Shown here piece by piece: positions 46,337 through 55,735 of a stretch of 64,000 nt of DNA. A program made the position numbers and the translations under genes. The notes beneath the pieces are model-generated. The model saw only the letters and a list, made by a program, of their open reading frames with translations. It made no database searches and was not told the origin of the DNA. Every line of letters begins with the position of its first letter. Positions within the stretch are counted from its first letter, which is position 1. Source of the DNA: Symsagittifera roscoffensis (lineage: Eukaryota > Xenacoelomorpha > Acoela > Convolutidae); assembly GCF_963678635.1 (NCBI RefSeq), contig NC_087066.1:51848312-51912311 (forward strand). Direction: 5' to 3'.

Positions 46337-47240
46337 CAGCTGGAACAAAAGCTTACTCGGTAGGAGACTACGTATGGGTATTTCAGAACGTTATACCACC
46401 GAAAGGAACGAAAAAGCTCCTAAAAAGTTGAGGGGAACTTTCATGATTACGGAAGTGCACCAGGAGGGACGCTCTTATAGACTGAGTACTGGCCGAGCCG
46501 CTCATTACGAGAACATTAAGCTACACAATCCATCAACAGAAGACTGGTGTATACCTGCAGACATGGAAGAGGGGGATTATCTGATGATGGACCCTGCTTG
46601 TGAAGTCAACGAGAAGGGCACCAGGGAAAAGAACGATGGAAATGAGCTCGTAGAGGAAGGAACAAGTCTACCACTGGACCTAGATCTCAACGATGTGATC
46701 GAAGCAGATGAAGAAACCTTACCCTACGCAGAGGAGGACTGGCAAGACCCCGAACAAATGGAGGTCCCCAAGAAATATAACCCTTACGGCGACGACTTCG
46801 TAGTGGACAGGATAGATCTAAAGAAGATAGTGGAAGAAGTAGTGGGTCTAGAAGAAATAACTGTGTCACAGGACATTGACATAGTCGATGATCACGACGA
46901 GGAGTGGGTCGATGACCGGTCCAAGCCCGAGGTAGAATTCGACGACGATCATCAGCAGTCATATGAACAAGACTTGACGAATTTGCGTGTCGTGGAAAGG
47001 CTGAACGAAATGACATCGGACCCAAAGGAGACCAGTGTCACGATTCAAGGTGTAGATCGTGGGAGCATGAGACACGCAAAAATCGAAAGGAATGATCCCT
47101 CCTGGGCTACCCATGAAGGATCATTACTCATTCCGGCTTCCAAGCTCGCTCTGATATCCGGTATGCGATCGACGGGGATGTCGATGGATATTTTTGTCCG
47201 AGGAGTGGGGGTAGGACTTACCCACACTGAAAATTTATGA
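46290..47240 (+). pseudogene. pol: Integrase C-terminal domain and acidic pol tail
   Basis: A short frame reads RKRFDKIAAGTKAYSVGDYV and WVFQNVIPPKGTKKLLK. A shift then gives the open segment 46,374-47,240 with LRGTFMITEVHQEGRSYRLS and GRAAHYENIKLHNPS, the SH3-like GPY/F-type end of gypsy integrases. Beyond it lies a long acidic tail (EEGDYLMMDPACEVNEKG, DDHDEEWVDDRSKPEVEFDD) of about 230 residues without a known domain, ending GVGLTHTENL. It stops at 47,238-47,240 in the ATGA that starts the macrodomain ORF. Confidence 0.8.
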
Positions 47241-47782
47241 TTAAAAAATTAAGAATAGCAAGAGAGACAGGTGATCTAGAAGCAGAAACAGACGAGGCCC
47301 TTAAGAAACCGGACATAGGGAGAGTAGTTGAGTCATATTTTAACTTACCAAACGAATACTCAAGTAGCATAATACTAACAAATAGCGATTTCATACTCAC
47401 AAATAGAACATTTTTGATAGCAATCACAGCAGACTTGAGTTTGAAGACAGCGTTAGCTGCGGATTTTAAGAGAGAATATAAAAACATAGAATTCCTTTGG
47501 AAGCAGAGGTCAGGAATAGGAGGCGTAGCAGCTTTGATTCCGGAGGCGTCACAGATACCGGTAAAGTACTTATGCTTCTTGGTAAAGAGGGCGACGGAGA
47601 AGCGGCACGTGGACCCGAAAAATCTAGTCTTGTCCTTGACGAGGTTGAGAAACTTCCTTGTGGAAAGGGAAGTGAAGGAGCTCTCGCTTCGAGTGTACGA
47701 TCCGAACCGAGGACGACTGCATCCAGGGGAGTTGTATGCACCGACACACGTAATTTTCTCTGATACTAATATACAAGTATAA
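47237..47782 (+). CDS. Macrodomain protein (OARD1/TARG1-like), degenerate ligand loop
   Basis: 181 codons, intact. The first 50 residues are charged (KLRIARETGDLEAETDEALK). From about residue 48 the pattern follows the OARD1/TARG1-type macrodomain: LTNSDF where the family has the first ADP-ribose-binding Asp segment, FLIAITADLSLKTALAADFK (helix after the HCIS-like strand), NIEFLWKQ, GGVAAL, VKYLCFLVKRATEK (the IYYLITK-like strand), SLTRLRNFLVEREVKELSL and VIFSDTNIQV at the end. Family members bind ADP-ribose and some remove it from proteins. The usual glycine-rich PRIGCGLD loop reads RVYDPNRGRL, so catalysis is doubtful. The start codon overlaps the pol stop (ATGA), suggesting re-initiation after pol. 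Confidence 0.7.
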   Translation: MIKKLRIARETGDLEAETDEALKKPDIGRVVESYFNLPNEYSSSIILTNSDFILTNRTFLIAITADLSLKTALAADFKREYKNIEFLWKQRSGIGGVAALIPEASQIPVKYLCFLVKRATEKRHVDPKNLVLSLTRLRNFLVEREVKELSLRVYDPNRGRLHPGELYAPTHVIFSDTNIQV

Positions 47783-48204
47783 TTGCATAAGAAATATTAT
47801 TTAAGTATAGGCTGAGTTTAGGTTACATGCAGGAAGACGTCATACCAAGAGTGTGTTGTATGTGATTTGTGTGTTATGTTATGTTATGTGTTATGTTATT
47901 AAGACCCTGGGTAAGAAGGGATTATTGACAATGAATAACGGAATGAAGATCTTAGGAATAGACCCGAAGTTTGGACTGTCCAATCTTAGGTCGAATTCCG
48001 AAATTTTAGAAATTGATTGGTTTTTTATTAAATTTTAGTATCAAAATATTTTTATCTGACTGTTTTAAATAAATTTTAATATTTTAAAATAAAACTAGTG
48101 TAAAGTTGACAAATGTGATATTCGTGGCCTCTTTTTTAGATCCTGATTGATCGTTTAATTTCTCACCTGATTTCAAATCATAGTAAAATCAAAACTGCAA
48201 GTAA
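47783..48204 (+). other. Spacer between macrodomain ORF and ORF3 (copy B)
   Basis: 420 bases of AT-rich non-coding DNA. Left part: TTATG/TGTTATG pentamers (about 47,867-47,902) and TTATTAAGACCCTGGGTAAG, kept in copy A. Right part: AT-rich with CTCTTTTTTAG (near 48,138) and a short leader GCAAGTAA before the ORF3 ATG. CTGGGTAAG and TTTTTTAG could be a 5' and 3' splice site, which would remove the pentamer-to-ATG region, or this spacer may be a promoter or internal entry site for ORF3. None is proven. Confidence 0.45.
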
Positions 48205-49007
48205 ATGGATAATTTCAACTTGGACGAACTGATGGACCTGGCAGAGGCATATGTAGGACGGATGGTAGATGCGATCTCTCGGAGGCTAATGGATCGAGAC
48301 TTCGCTCTGGAGGACCCAGAGGTAGTCATGTTGCTGACCACCTTGATAAACATCTTGGGGCATGATAACCGTGTGGGCCGCACCACGGAAGTCTTATTGA
48401 GGGCGGCATATGGAGAAAAGGGAGTACTAGACCGCCCAAACATGAGAGTGATGAGGTGGAGAAACGGGGCTCTCTCAGGGAGTGACTTGGCGAATGGGCC
48501 TGGATTGGGAAGTTCGAGGACCTACCAGCCAGGTGAGATGCCTTGCCCACCAAGCCTAAGCGTGGACTGAGGAGGATGCATCAGGAAATTAACAGCGAGG
48601 CTACCTCGTCTAGTTCACAACTTAGAGCAGCTGAGCCACCAAAGAGGGCGAGAGTAGAAGAGGAGGTTCAAACGAACGAGACTATGCAAGATCTCAATGG
48701 GACGACAGAAGAACTGGAGAAGACTATAAGGGAGCTGGACGAGATGACCAAGACCATGCTCAGTATAGAAGAAGATCGAGACACGTGCAAGAAAATGTTT
48801 GAAGACTGTAGCAAGAAGCAGGATGAAGAAATAGAGCGCTTGAGGCGAGGATACAAGCAGCGATCGCAGCGTCTGTCGTTAACGACAGCCGTAGAAAAAG
48901 TGATACCTGCAAGGGATATTAATCGTGGGCAGTCCCCGATGGAACTCTTTACGCCCCGAGAAATGAGTCAGACTACAGAAACGCGACTCCCGGCTACAAC
49001 TGGTTGA
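48205..49007 (+). pseudogene. ORF3 N-terminal region with coiled coil (copy B)
   Basis: Starts at ATG 48,205 (MDNFNLDELMDLAEAYVGRM), an alpha-helical N-terminus of about 60 residues, then RWRNGALSGSDLANGPG. One base is missing near 48,545 relative to copy A, so the reading passes from 48,205-48,570 to 48,543-49,007. The second part has a basic patch (PTKPKRGLRRMHQE) and a coiled coil (LEKTIRELDEMTKTMLSIEE, DCSKKQDEEIERLRRGYKQR), likely for multimerisation. It stops at TGA 49,005-49,007, just before the SGNH part. No known family recognised. Confidence 0.65.
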
Positions 49008-49137
49008 GTGACAATCCCGGATCCGAGTGACACCTCAGGTGACCCAGTCGTGGAGCACACGGTGAGAAAGCTGATAGAAACAGCAGGACGATTGGTTGCC
49101 AATAGGAATGCGCCAGGTGCCGGGTTGACTGCACCCT

Positions 49138-50112
49138 ATGGGACAATCGATGACTAAGGGCAGAGTACAACTCGCCCAAGATGTGATGACCAGAGAGGGA
49201 GTTAGTAATTCAACGTCTTCAACAAGGAGCGCTAGGATCCCAGACAGAAAGATACGAGAGAAGAAAGTGTCCCGAGTGATTGACGTGCACAAGAACAACC
49301 AGTTGAAGTATAGCTTCACAGGAGTTCTGGATACGGATCCGAAGGCCTGCTTCAATCGATCGACCTGGAGCCCAGCAGTAAACATGCAGCAACCGCCACT
49401 TGGGACATCACATCTGATACTGGGGGACAGCTTGGTCAGAGTGCTCCAACATTTGAGGACCTCCTGGATCACTACGGTGATGGTTTTTGGAGGTGCAACG
49501 ATGGCCCAGTTATTTCTAATGGTGGAGCTGATGAACCCAGAGAGAATCCCTAACGTAATGATCCTAGTAGGGACGAATAACATATCGAGGTGCTCAGATG
49601 AGGAAGAGGCACAATGGGAGTCAATGATGGTGTGCCTATTTACCACTCTCTGGCAGAGATTCAACTGCGCGGCATTGACCGTCTGCACTGTACCAATGAG
49701 CACAAAGACGTTGACAGCAACAGGGAGAAGACACAATGAAGGAGTAATCAGTTGGAACAACATCCTAAGGAATCTTGCGAGTCGGAATGCTAAACACATG
49801 ATCCTTATGGATACTGAGCACGAGCTGAGAGCTATGGATCAGGCCAGACTGACTACTGACGGGGTCCACTTTGATAGCATCGAAGGACAAGCCTGGTTGA
49901 ACCGAGTCTTCCAAGAGCGATTAGATGAAATGGAAGTAGAACTCTTTGACACGGGAGTGCTGAAGAAGGAAGAAACATCGAATAAACCGGCAATTTCAAC
50001 CTTTGTGCTTCCTAACTTAGAAAAACGTTTGGGAATGGTCCCAGCCGTGACGACCTATAGGCCGCAAGTTCTAGCGATCCAGGGCAAAGAACGGACGTGC
50101 AAGATCGATTGA
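49138..50112 (+). CDS. ORF3 SGNH/GDSL-type hydrolase domain (copy B)
   Basis: 324-codon open segment. SGNH hydrolases are serine esterases/lipases that remove acetyl or acyl groups. The conserved blocks are present in order: LILGDSLVRVL with the nucleophile Ser98, VFGGATM with the oxyanion Gly near residue 117, LVGTNNIS with Asn147, and TTDGVHFDS with Asp241 and His244. The whole Ser-Gly-Asn-His set is therefore intact, with spacing usual for the family. Between blocks III and V lies CAALTVCTVPMSTKTL and ILRNLASRNAKHMILMDTEH. The tail (DEMEVELFDTGVLKKEE) leads into a basic linker. In ORF3 it follows the coiled coil; copy A has an inactivated version. Substrate unknown. Confidence 0.8.
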   Translation: MGQSMTKGRVQLAQDVMTREGVSNSTSSTRSARIPDRKIREKKVSRVIDVHKNNQLKYSFTGVLDTDPKACFNRSTWSPAVNMQQPPLGTSHLILGDSLVRVLQHLRTSWITTVMVFGGATMAQLFLMVELMNPERIPNVMILVGTNNISRCSDEEEAQWESMMVCLFTTLWQRFNCAALTVCTVPMSTKTLTATGRRHNEGVISWNNILRNLASRNAKHMILMDTEHELRAMDQARLTTDGVHFDSIEGQAWLNRVFQERLDEMEVELFDTGVLKKEETSNKPAISTFVLPNLEKRLGMVPAVTTYRPQVLAIQGKERTCKID

Positions 50113-51748
50113 CAGAAGCGCCCACGAGAATAACCATCAATCCTAGACGAAGATTAGGGCCTGTCAACCCGACATCGGAAACGACCAGCACCTCTAGATC
50201 GGATACAAGATCAGAGACGACGAGCACCAGTCAAGAGGAGCGACACCCAAACAGGAGCTCTTTGATGCGGTCGAGGCCCATACCTTCCCCCTGGCACATG
50301 TACAAGGAGGATCTGATGAAACTGAACCTTCAGGCGGTGAGCTTAGCAGCAGATGCCATGAGGATGTTGAACGGAGCAAGATTGTCTATCAACGGACTGT
50401 ACTCGATAACAGGCGTCGACTGTTAATAGCTGCTGGCATAAACTTCAGCTCTACAACTGCCTTGAGTTTTGTCGATTTGGAGGGACTGCCCTCGAACAAT
50501 ACAATGGGTTCAGTGAATGCAAGACCATTACAAGACGTGAAACTGAATCATGATGAAGGAAATCGAGGAGAAAGACCCGGAAGATTCCTGGCGACGAGGG
50601 CACCAATTGGACAATATGTAAAGATGTTCAGGCAGGTGAAAGCACCTCCAGGCCACGTAAAAGAAAGAGCGTACCCGAAACAAGTGAAACAAGAAGGTGA
50701 TGTTCAGAGATACGGTGGTTTGAAGGCGATAAAGAAAGATGAGACCATCTTTGCTGCATATGAAAAGGCAGAGATGAGGAAGTCCAAGATTATGATAGTC
50801 GCGAGTTCAGACTTCGTATATACCTACAAGTCTCTGTTTTGGCTTGATGTTATAATGTTGGCAGCGATCGACCTGGACCTAATGCAATCCGTGTCGATGG
50901 CAATCGGAGTACAAAGGCAGACAGAGATGAACCCAATTACAATTGTGTTCGCTGGCATCAATGGCCACATACACAGCAGAGGTTTCCTGAGCAGACTCAG
51001 AGTGCCTACGACAGCCAAAGCCGCTGTATGGCCAGCTATAAAAGATATCCTCGAGTCATTGGGTGAAATGGAAGATACCCTGACAATGGGTGCCTTCACT
51101 GAAATAACACCGAGAGCCGTGTTTGCACTGTCTCGGGGATATGCACATCTCCCGGATGGACTGAAGTTCGTGAATGCGATTGCGGCTTTGCTCTCGGAAG
51201 GGAAATATGATGTGATCATATCTGCCCCAAATCGCGAGATAGAGATGGAGAATCTGAGGCCACTCAGGGCTGAATTACCTGCGGTGTGGTCGGACATCTC
51301 GAATGCGATGAGAGGATTCAAGGACCATTCACTACACATGCTAGTGTTGGACGAAGTGCTGGGGTTGAAACTGTCCAACTTCAGTCGACAACTCAAATTG
51401 AAGCCAGGAATTGACGATGACCATCGAGTAATCGTAGCGATGTCAAACGATTTGTGATTCCGAGGAATGGAAGTAAAAGAAGGCAGAGAGAGGAAAAAGA
51501 ACTCCAAGGAGACCAGAGCTCATCTGGAAGCGATGGTTCTGAGAACGAAACCAGAGGCTAACCAGTGGCTGCACTTAACCCCTCGGATAGCAGCTTTGGG
51601 TACGGATGCTTTCGAGCGAGGCCAAGTAATGATCAGGAAGATCCATGCCTACTTAGTGAAGGAGGTGAACCTAGCCGAAAATGTAGAAGAGAAGTCAGCC
51701 GAGTTCGTGAACAGAGTAAGTTACCCTGGAAGCTTTCTGGACTGGTGA
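50097..51748 (+). pseudogene. ORF3 linker and second SGNH-like domain (copy B)
   Basis: 50,097-50,426 is an Arg/Ser/Thr-rich linker (RRRLGPVNPTSETTSTSRSD) ending in a helix (KLNLQAVSLAADAMRMLNGA). A frame open from about 50,417 to 51,748, with one TGA at 51,455-51,457 (TGG in copy A), holds a domain of about 250 residues: KIMIVASSDFVYTYKSLFW, TIVFAGINGHIHSRGFLSRL, VFALSRGYAHLPDGLKFVNA, ISAPNREIEMENLRPLRAEL. The FAGINxH segment resembles SGNH block III (GxND), and copy A reads GINDH exactly, but no clear nucleophile GDS is present. I treat it as a likely SGNH-fold relative without proven activity. RTKPEANQWLHLTPRIAALG follows. Confidence 0.55.
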
Positions 51749-53396
51749 AGGTGAGGAGGGAAGAAGGCTTTGACAGGACTGAGAGCATGCTGGACGGGCT
51801 AGGAGCCGGATGGACCGCGTCCTTCTTGGCAAAAATTTACCCAACACTTTCTCGATATTTGATGAAAGAATTCCTCCAAGCAGTAGTTGAAGTCTCGATC
51901 GTTGAACTACTAGCCTTGTTCGTGACGTTTGGAGCAGAAAACTTTGTGAAAGGACCGGCTGTACTGCTCACCGAAGGAGTTCAAAACTTACGATTAGATG
52001 GACTTCTAACGTTGATCGCGTTAACGCATGGGAACTTGGGAGGACTGATGATTTTGACGCGCTACCCAGAGCAGATGAGAGAGAATGTATGGAAGTTCGA
52101 CGTGAAGCGAGCTACGGATTCCTGGAACAAGATACAAGATAAGAGATTTGTTACATACTCTTATCCAGTACCTCCTGCAGCTTTGGAACAGGAGAGGATG
52201 AAACAATCCAGAGGGAGGAAGACGTGCGACGACATGTTAGGGGCATGCCCCTGCGAACTGATCTGAGCTTAGCTATGAGGACCGACCCCTTAGCGTTGAT
52301 CAGAGGAGCCACAGAGTTCTTGACAGTCATATATGGACCAGCAGTAACGTTTTCGTTCCCTGATGTTAAGGTGGAAGCATACAGGAGGTCGGTGCTGCAC
52401 CTGAAGCTCATATCAGCAGTGGACGGAAGTGCACTGAATTGATGTGAGCAGCACGTATTGCGAGAGCTCATGAGCAAAGATCTGTTGTTTGCAAAGATAT
52501 CAGAGCCAGAGATGACAGTCGTCAACTTCGACGATCACTTCCGCAATCGCATGGGAGAAGTGGACAGAGGGCATATTGAAGTATTCCCAGAGCTCTGGAA
52601 TCTAAGGCCCTATGACAAGACAAATGGCGAGATCACAAGAATTCCTCGATCCACTGCGGCATACCACAAGGTGAGAGAAGAGACGAAAGATTGGGGTGAT
52701 TACAAGAAGCTGCCAGAGGAAATCCCTGAGTTCCCTCTGATAAGAAGGATGTTGCTCGGAGCAGTCTCCGCAGTGCAAACTCCTAGGTTGAGAGCCTTTG
52801 AGACCAATGAAAGGAGGATGGCGAACTTCTCGGAAACGATAGATCCCTGTTTTGTGGGCAGAAATGCCGCCGTGTTACAGCATACGCAGTTTGCTTACAC
52901 GGATCAGGCAACGAGAAGGCGAATAAGCAACGCAGCGACTCCGAAGCCTGGGAGATTTGACGAGGAATGGGCGAAACTGGATCTAGCGCCTATGAGAAAT
53001 AGAGGCAGAGCTGAATTAACAGAGGCCTCTTTGATCTTGACGAGTGTGAAACCGGAGTTAACGGTGGGAGGAACGCTTCAGACGAGAACCTTGCTAGCAC
53101 CCTTTGGCTATGAGGAGTTCAAAATTGTTCATGGAGAGGAGGAATATCAGTCAGCAGGCAGGCTAACCATACCGAAATTCCCAGAAGGGGCCAGAGATGA
53201 AGAGCAAGGGCCCTCAAATTCGAGAGAGAGAAATCAGAAAGAGATGATGGGCAGGGAGGAAGCCATCGATCGGAGGACCCTATGCAACAGGATCCCGATC
53301 AGGCCGAGAAAGAAGACGATAAGGCATCTACAGAGTAGTATCCAGCCTAGACTTGATTTTTCCTCAGTGATTTTGAAAGCGGCGCGGATGCATTAG
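51716..53396 (+). pseudogene. ORF3 conserved middle region (copy B)
   Basis: Two frames: about 51,716-52,266 (ILTRYPEQMRENVWKFDVKR) and 52,224-53,396, with one TGA at 52,440-52,442 where copies A and C have Trp (LSWCEQ, INWCQQ). Shared with copy C over its length: GPAVTFSFPDVKVEAYRRSV against GPAVTFAFPDPLVTAYRYSV, then a Trp-Asn-Leu segment (ELWNLRPYDKTNGEITRIP) and IPEFPLIRRMLLGAVSAV. It is rich in predicted helices and has several hydrophobic stretches but no clear signal peptide. No domain recognised. The conservation between divergent copies points to selection on the protein. Confidence 0.65.
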
Positions 53397-53398
53397 AA

Positions 53399-55735
53399 AT
53401 GACTGAGCCAGCAGACGAGGGTACTTCCACGCTAGAACCCCCATCGGCCTTTATGGGAATGAAACGGAAGTTGCCGGAGAGCGGCTCTCCGAGCAATTTT
53501 AAAAATACGGAACAGAAACTTTTGATGGAATCACCAAGGAGAAAGAGACTAGAAGGCGCTGCCAGAGTACCATTCTTGGGAACGTTGCCCGAAGAAGAGT
53601 GGGAGGTGCATCATAGAGACCATGAAAGTAGGACGGGATGCAGAATGGACAGAGTGGCCTTCATGGAAGAGGTTTGGACAGTATTTCAGAGCTACGGAAC
53701 CCAGTCTATTTTGAAATTAGGTCTCAACCGACCGCTAATGCGGGAGTTCCTTGACAAACTCGACGAGTGTGAAGGGAGATTGAGTGAGTTTTTTATCGAG
53801 TCAGCCACTGAAGAAAGTAAGGCAAACTCTCCTATCAAGATGACGCCGGAAGAAGACAAAGGAGAAGTGGTATATCTGTTAAAAACCCGGAAAGGAACGA
53901 TGCGATCAAAATTGGTGATCGATAAGGTTAATGAAATGAAGATGAAACTGGGCATCAAGGTGATATTGAGGGAAGCGGGAAAGACAAAGGTGGATTCTGA
54001 AATCTCGATAAAAGCTGCTAACAACTCAGCGAAAAGAAAACGATTCGAAGAAAATACGGATTTAGGACAGGGTGATGATCGATTGCCTGGCATAGACAGG
54101 ATGTTGACTGATGTAGCGTTGGTGCCACCCATTCTTATAGCAGGGATAAAATAAACTGGCTACAAAACAAAGAAGAGTGACCGCACTCTGACGGGAGCAA
54201 GATTAGAAATGGAAATACTCAGCCAATGTGGAGAGAGTACTATGAAAGACTTTAAACCGTCTGTAGGAAGTGTTGTAGGACAGCTAGTCCCAGTGGATTA
54301 TAACAGACTGACAGTGTCGGAAACTGTACCAATAGATGTACCTGCCAGTGGATACATGGAGATGTTGGAGTACAGAAATTCGGCCAGAGGACACTTAATG
54401 GCTCTGGAAGACAAAAGTGCCTTGGAAGGTTATTTGGAAACGATGATGCAAGGCACCACCCTGAAGCAGAAAGCATACGGGACTCTGGTATTGTCTGAGA
54501 TGCATGCAGAAACGGTAGAGCAGTTGGTGAGCCTTCCATGGAGAGCGGTAGTGTTACGGTACTTCGAAGAAGAAATGAGAACCACGCCGAAGATACACGC
54601 TCTGATAGCAGTACCTTATGTGAGAACTGAGCTACAACTGAGGTGCGCCTGGTGCATGATCGGACTGACTCGTGGGGAATATGATACAGAAGAAAGGAAA
54701 AGATCAAAGGAAGAAAAAGTTTTTTTAATGATGAGCATCAGAGATCTGCTAACCCAAGAGGAAGCAGCAATAACGTGCGCGAAGCGGGGAGACGCTCTCT
54801 GTTTCATTCGGTTCAAGATAGAACAAATTTCAGTGCCGGCATTGAGCACTTGTGTCAAGATGTTAAGAGGAGGCATTGAACGAGCGAAAGCCTTGCTCTT
54901 GCTAGCACTGCTGGATATGCATCAAATCAAACCAATGCGAGTGAACATGAAAGAACCCGTGGAACTAGAACCCACGAGGAAAATAGACGAAATAAGGAGA
55001 TTCTCAAGCAAAGAGCTGAAGCTCACTAAGGAATCCATGGGAGCACTGCCGAAATCTAGTGAATACTGTGGACCAATCAGAAAGAAGTCCTACAGTTACG
55101 TGTCCGGAATCATAGGGATAGCGTACAACCCTTTCCTAAATGAGGACATGCGCGATTGCTTCTTTGATTACGAGCAAGCAGTGTTGCTAAGATTCTGGAA
55201 ATCGAGAATTGCAACAATAAGAGGCGCTGCTAATCAGCAGACCAGGCTGGGACTAATCTTGGAGGAAAAGGTGGCCGCACCTTTAGTTCCAAAATCTGAC
55301 AAACGAGTAGAGTTTGGATTGGGATTCTCAGACGAACTGCTGAGAACGAGCTTGATGGTGGTGTGGGAACTGTTGAAACCATCATGGTGTCCTAGTCTCA
55401 ACGCTGATTCGTTATTACGGGCGACACAAGACGTACAGAGGGAACTGAAATCAGACTGTAACCTGCGTGATCTTAACATCATCTATAACGTGATGACAAC
55501 AGCCTCTAAGAGCAACGGAGAAGACAAAGTAGAGTTTCCTGGCTGGGGACCAGAGGACAGGGTCAAACCTGCTAGCTGTCTGGCAGAAGTCTGTGGACTG
55601 GAAGGGCACGTCTGTGGAGGTCTGGACTGCGTGAAGACCTTGGAGAAACAACACAGGCAGTTGACGATTTTGTTTGGGAACATTTTGATGAAGGCGAAAA
55701 CAGAAACGGAACTAACTGCAGATTGCCATGGATGA
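53399..55735 (+). pseudogene. ORF3 tail region with Cys cluster (copy B)
   Basis: One frame, interrupted only by TAA 54,152-54,154 and ended by TGA 55,733-55,735 (GGA in copy A). Landmarks: FLGTLPEEEWEVHHRDHE, RPLMREFLDKLDECEGRLSE, a Lys/Glu-rich stretch, GYLETMMQGTTLKQKAYGTL, LRTSLMVVWELLKPSWCPSL. Near the end is ASCLAEVCGLEGHVCGGLDC, a C-x4-C-x6-C-x4-C cluster with a His before the third Cys. The same spacing is present in copy C (SCLDSTCGNGEHTCDGRSC), so it may bind zinc or form disulphides. The open part 54,209-55,735 is 508 codons. No known family. Confidence 0.65.

Noticed and set aside
49035-49799. 254-codon minus-strand frame opposite the SGNH domain
   Set aside because: Shadow of the plus-strand ORF3; no motifs, and the plus-strand reading has catalytic motifs and homology to copy A.
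50824-51507. 227-codon minus-strand frame
   Set aside because: Shadow of the second SGNH-like domain on the plus strand.
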